DNA of 51,452 nt from Fodinicola feengrottensis. Its GTDB lineage: Bacteria > Actinomycetota > Actinomycetes > Mycobacteriales > HKI-0501. The DNA lies in NCBI RefSeq assembly GCF_010993775.1, contig NZ_WOTO01000068.1, positions 1 to 51,452 of the forward strand. Direction: 5' to 3'. Within the stretch, counting starts at the first letter, position 1, and the number at the start of each line of letters is the position of its first letter. Positions 49,040-51,452 of the stretch are shown here, one piece after another. Under the pieces are notes generated by a model, which did no database searches, was not told the DNA's origin, and worked only from the letters and a program-made list of their open reading frames with translations. A program made the position numbers and the translations under genes.

Positions 49040-50212
49040 TCAACCAAACATCACCGGCAGCGCGGCAAGCCGCCAAGTCCCCCCATCGGCGGCCCGTACG
49101 AGATCCGCAGCCGCCACGCCGAGAGCAAGCCGAGGAAACCGGCTGATGAGTGTTGTGAGGGCAATTTCTGTTTCCACGCGCGCAAAAGACGCACCCAGGC
49201 AATAATGTGGGCCGTGCGAGAAACCCAGTTGGCCGCGCGCGGTGACCGGGCGGGTCACATCGAGGCGATCGGGATCGCTGAAGGCGCTGGCGTCGCGATT
49301 GACGGACACGATCGCGGCCGAAGTTGGTTCACCCTTTCGTACGAGGGTGCCGGAAATCTCGACGTCCTCGGTTGGGAACCGTGGAACGGTCAGCAATTGT
49401 GGCGTACACCAGCGCATCAGTTCCTCAACAGCGCCAGGCATGAGGCTGGGATTTTCCCGTAGCAGAGCCCATTGGTCAGGGTGCGTCAGAAGTGCCTCGA
49501 CCGCGTTGGCGATGAAGTTGGTGGGAGTTTGACCGGCGAGTACGAGCAGCCAGATCATCGTGACCAGTTCGGTGTCGTCGAGCCGATCGCCGTCGTCCAG
49601 CTGTCGAATGAGGTCGGTCAGTAAATCGTCGGCCGGCTCTGCGCGGCGGAGCGCGACAGCGGCCTTGGCGCCATCGACAATGCCAGGAATAGCCTCGAAG
49701 AAATCCGTCCCGATGCCAGCGGCGATCGCCGCTCCGCAGGAGCGCCAGCGCGGTCGGTCTGACTCGGGGATGCCGACGAGTTCGCAGATGACTTCGATCG
49801 GGAGTGGTCGCGCGAAGGTTTCCAGCAAGTCGACCTCGCCGGTCAGATTGTCGAGCAGCGAGTCGACGATCGCCTGAATGCGCGGCCGGAAGTCGGCGGC
49901 TCGGCGCGGCGTGAACGAGGGAGCCACCAAGCGGCGCAGCCGAGAGTGCTCGGGGCCGTCCATTTCGGACATTGTCCGTAGGTACGGCTGGTACTCGTCG
50001 GGGAGTCCGGGTGGTCGCATGAAGCTCCCGGAGGTGATCACGAAGCGCGGGTCGCTGAGCATGGCCCGAGCCTCATCGTGCCTGGTCACTGCCCATATTG
50101 GTGGCATCCCAGGGGCGCCGAGCCGGGCCAGTGGACCCGACTCGCGGGCGTGTGCGTACGCGCAGACGGGATCGCCCACAACTCTCGGGTCGCTCAGGTC
50201 GAGCTCATCCAC
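49040..50212 (-). CDS. Cytochrome P450
   Basis: 390 residues, soluble bacterial type. The I-helix segment is LLVLAGQTPTNFIANAVEAL (AGxxT oxygen-activation motif with Gln-Thr in place of the common His/Glu-Asp). The K-helix ExxR is in AVEELMRWCTP. The heme loop FSHGPHYCLGASFARVE has the Cys338 ligand. I chose GTG 50212 because GGAGG lies 5 nt upstream; a TTG at 50224 is in frame but covers that site. No ferredoxin or reductase gene is adjacent. It is divergent from a TetR-type regulator. The frame is intact. The substrate is unknown. Confidence 0.93.
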   Translation of the reverse strand: MDELDLSDPRVVGDPVCAYAHARESGPLARLGAPGMPPIWAVTRHDEARAMLSDPRFVITSGSFMRPPGLPDEYQPYLRTMSEMDGPEHSRLRRLVAPSFTPRRAADFRPRIQAIVDSLLDNLTGEVDLLETFARPLPIEVICELVGIPESDRPRWRSCGAAIAAGIGTDFFEAIPGIVDGAKAAVALRRAEPADDLLTDLIRQLDDGDRLDDTELVTMIWLLVLAGQTPTNFIANAVEALLTHPDQWALLRENPSLMPGAVEELMRWCTPQLLTVPRFPTEDVEISGTLVRKGEPTSAAIVSVNRDASAFSDPDRLDVTRPVTARGQLGFSHGPHYCLGASFARVETEIALTTLISRFPRLALGVAAADLVRAADGGTWRLAALPVMFG

Positions 50213-50231
50213 CGAAGCCTCCAAATGTTGA

Positions 50232-50248
50232 GATCATATGTTGTGATC
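50232..50248. promoter_or_regulatory. Candidate operator between P450 and TetR regulator
   Basis: GATCATATGTTGTGATC contains 5-bp inverted arms GATCA/TGATC spaced by 7 bp. It lies in the AT-richer 91-bp region between divergent starts 50212 and 50304, a plausible TetR-family site. Confidence 0.5.
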
Positions 50249-50303
50249 ATCTGAATGGCGACTGTATCTTGGCGACTGGCGGGCCGGCAAGAGTGGGGAG
50301 CTG

Positions 50304-51407
50304 ATGGGGCGCCTGAGCAGGGCTGAGATGCAGGAGCGCAACCGTGCGAAGGTGCTTGCGGCGGCGCGCGACGAGTTCGCCGAGCGCGGTTTCCGGGACG
50401 CGAAAGTGGACGCGATCGCGGAGCGGGCGGAGCTTACCCGTGGCGCGGTCTATTCGAACTTTCCCAGCAAACGGGCGCTTTACTTCGCTGTCATGGCTCA
50501 GCTGGCGGAGGCCGCGGCGGAGCCGCCGCATCCCGAGCCCGGCCTGACCGTGAGAGAGGCGCTCGGCGCGTTCGCCCGCGCCTGGGTCACCCGGCTGCCG
50601 TTGCTCGAGGACCGGCCGGACGACGCACGGCTGGCGATGGACTTGCTGCCGGAAATCGTCGCGGAGGATCGGACCCGGCGCGCGTACGCGCAGCTGACGC
50701 GCCTCAATGCGATCCTGCTCGGTTTGGCGCTGGAGAGTTTGCGGCCCGGCCGCCGGCTGGTGCGGGTGGCCGAAGCGGCGCTGACGACACTGCACGGCGC
50801 GAGCCAGCTGGCCGCCGCCGCGCCCGGGTTCCTGGAGCCGTTCAACGTGGTCAGGGCCTGCGAGCAGCTCGCCGACCTCGACCTCAACGACGGTTGGCAG
50901 TCGCTTCCCTACCTGACCCAGCCACGCAAGGTCGACGAGCCGTGGGATCCGCCGCCGGCGGTTGACCTCGTACGCGGCAAGCCCGCGCGGCTGACCGAGG
51001 ATTTCGTCGCGATCCTCGGAATGCACCGCCTGGAAGCCGCCGAGGAGGCCGTCCGGGTGGCGCCGTCCGCCGCCAGCGTCACCGCCGTCATGGTCACCCA
51101 CACACCCGACGAGCTTGTCCCGCTCGCGCGGCTGGCCGTCGCCGACTTCGCCGTCTGCTTGCGCCAGGCTTTCCCGGCATCGGCCTGGCCGCGCCTGCAG
51201 GTCGTCTGTGATCCGACCGGCGCGCTCGCCGCGGCCGCTGGCGTACCGGCCGTCAGCGACGCCACCGAAACCGCCATCCTGGTTTCCCGATCTCGCGTCA
51301 TCGCCCGCTCCGATGGCCGCGGCGCCGCCGCGGTCCTGCGCGAAGTCGACGTTTCGGTAGCCGACACGCCGTCGCCGACAACGAAAACGTCGAGTTCGCG
51401 AGGGTAA
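50304..51407 (+). CDS. TetR-type regulator with an extra C-terminal domain
   Basis: 367 residues, nearly twice a typical TetR. The HTH is AARDEFAERGFRDAKVDAIA, then ERAELTRGAVYSNFPSKRAL. A normal helical ligand-binding domain extends to about residue 215. The remaining ~150 residues (LTEDFVAILGMHRLEAAEEA ... LQVVCDPTGALAAAAGVPAV, SDATETAILVSRSRVIARSD) look like an alpha/beta, possibly thioredoxin-like, domain lacking a CxxC. It is divergent from the P450 gene, which it probably controls. A response regulator start follows 10 nt downstream. The frame is intact. Confidence 0.82.
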   Translation: MGRLSRAEMQERNRAKVLAAARDEFAERGFRDAKVDAIAERAELTRGAVYSNFPSKRALYFAVMAQLAEAAAEPPHPEPGLTVREALGAFARAWVTRLPLLEDRPDDARLAMDLLPEIVAEDRTRRAYAQLTRLNAILLGLALESLRPGRRLVRVAEAALTTLHGASQLAAAAPGFLEPFNVVRACEQLADLDLNDGWQSLPYLTQPRKVDEPWDPPPAVDLVRGKPARLTEDFVAILGMHRLEAAEEAVRVAPSAASVTAVMVTHTPDELVPLARLAVADFAVCLRQAFPASAWPRLQVVCDPTGALAAAAGVPAVSDATETAILVSRSRVIARSDGRGAAAVLREVDVSVADTPSPTTKTSSSRG

Positions 51408-51417
51408 GGAGGTCTTG

Positions 51418-51452
51418 GTGCGGGTGTTGGTGGTGGAGGACGAGCGGCTGCT
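51418..51452 (+). CDS. Response regulator, 5' end only
   Basis: GTG 51418 after an AAGGAGG ribosome site (51406-51412) starts VRVLVVEDERLL, the usual first strand and acidic pocket (EDE) of a receiver domain, probably OmpR-like. The gene is cut by the window edge after 11 full codons. It is 10 nt after the TetR-type gene and likely co-transcribed. Confidence 0.7.
   Translation, partial: MRVLVVEDERL

Overview
The window is high-GC actinobacterial DNA. The evidence is a 16S-23S spacer without tRNA genes, mycothiol-type maleylpyruvate isomerase and DinB proteins, an F420-type luciferase-like oxidoreductase, protein O-mannosyltransferases, and the order pmt - rsmI - metG - tatD - ksgA - ispE known from mycobacteria and relatives. 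I cannot place it below class level from sequence alone. Many start codons are GTG, and CGTACG is conspicuously frequent.

Layout. 1-4616 is the 3' part of an rRNA operon (partial 16S, 23S, 5S) ending in a strong hairpin terminator. 4673-16845 is accessory metabolism: an adenosine deaminase-like enzyme, a GNAT acetyltransferase, a TetR/tautomerase divergent pair with a clear operator, a small secreted beta/gamma-crystallin-like protein, pirin, a three-gene redox operon (sulfite-oxidase-like molybdoenzyme, flavin reductase, DUF6510-like zinc protein), a disulfide reductase, a large secreted protein, an MFS exporter and an LLM oxidoreductase. 16982-30592 holds rpiA, several regulator/enzyme pairs (MerR/maleylpyruvate isomerase, XRE/SDR, ROK/sugar operon), Ohr with a small monooxygenase, a secreted PI-PLC-like enzyme, small membrane proteins, an aldo/keto reductase and an AraC regulator. 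30583-33449 is a block with a SHOCT protein, an amidase and its TetR regulator, bounded by a 52-bp direct repeat. A phytanoyl-CoA-dioxygenase-like gene, an SDR, a voltage-sensor-like membrane protein and an HD phosphohydrolase follow. 37595-48327 is mostly conserved housekeeping: a DsbA-like protein, two tandem protein mannosyltransferases, rsmI, a repeat-rich membrane protein, metG, tatD, ksgA and ispE. 48328-49039 is non-genic, with two long perfect hairpins and a 36-bp minisatellite. The right end has a P450, a divergent long TetR-type regulator and the first codons of a response regulator.

Quality. More than half of the protein genes are interrupted by one or more single-base-type frameshifts, including single-copy essential genes (rpiA, metG, ksgA, ispE). 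Several breaks fall in homopolymers, and the first ~240 bases of 16S deviate from universally conserved sequence. I read these as sequence or assembly errors rather than real pseudogenes, and annotate such genes as full-length CDS with the break noted.

The most interesting signals are the 52-bp repeats flanking a block that appears to separate an AraC gene from its divergent dioxygenase neighbour, the tandem pmt duplication, the 36-bp/12-residue minisatellite, a 38-bp perfect palindrome related to 19-bp direct repeats elsewhere in the window, and a MerR-type promoter with a 19-bp spacer.
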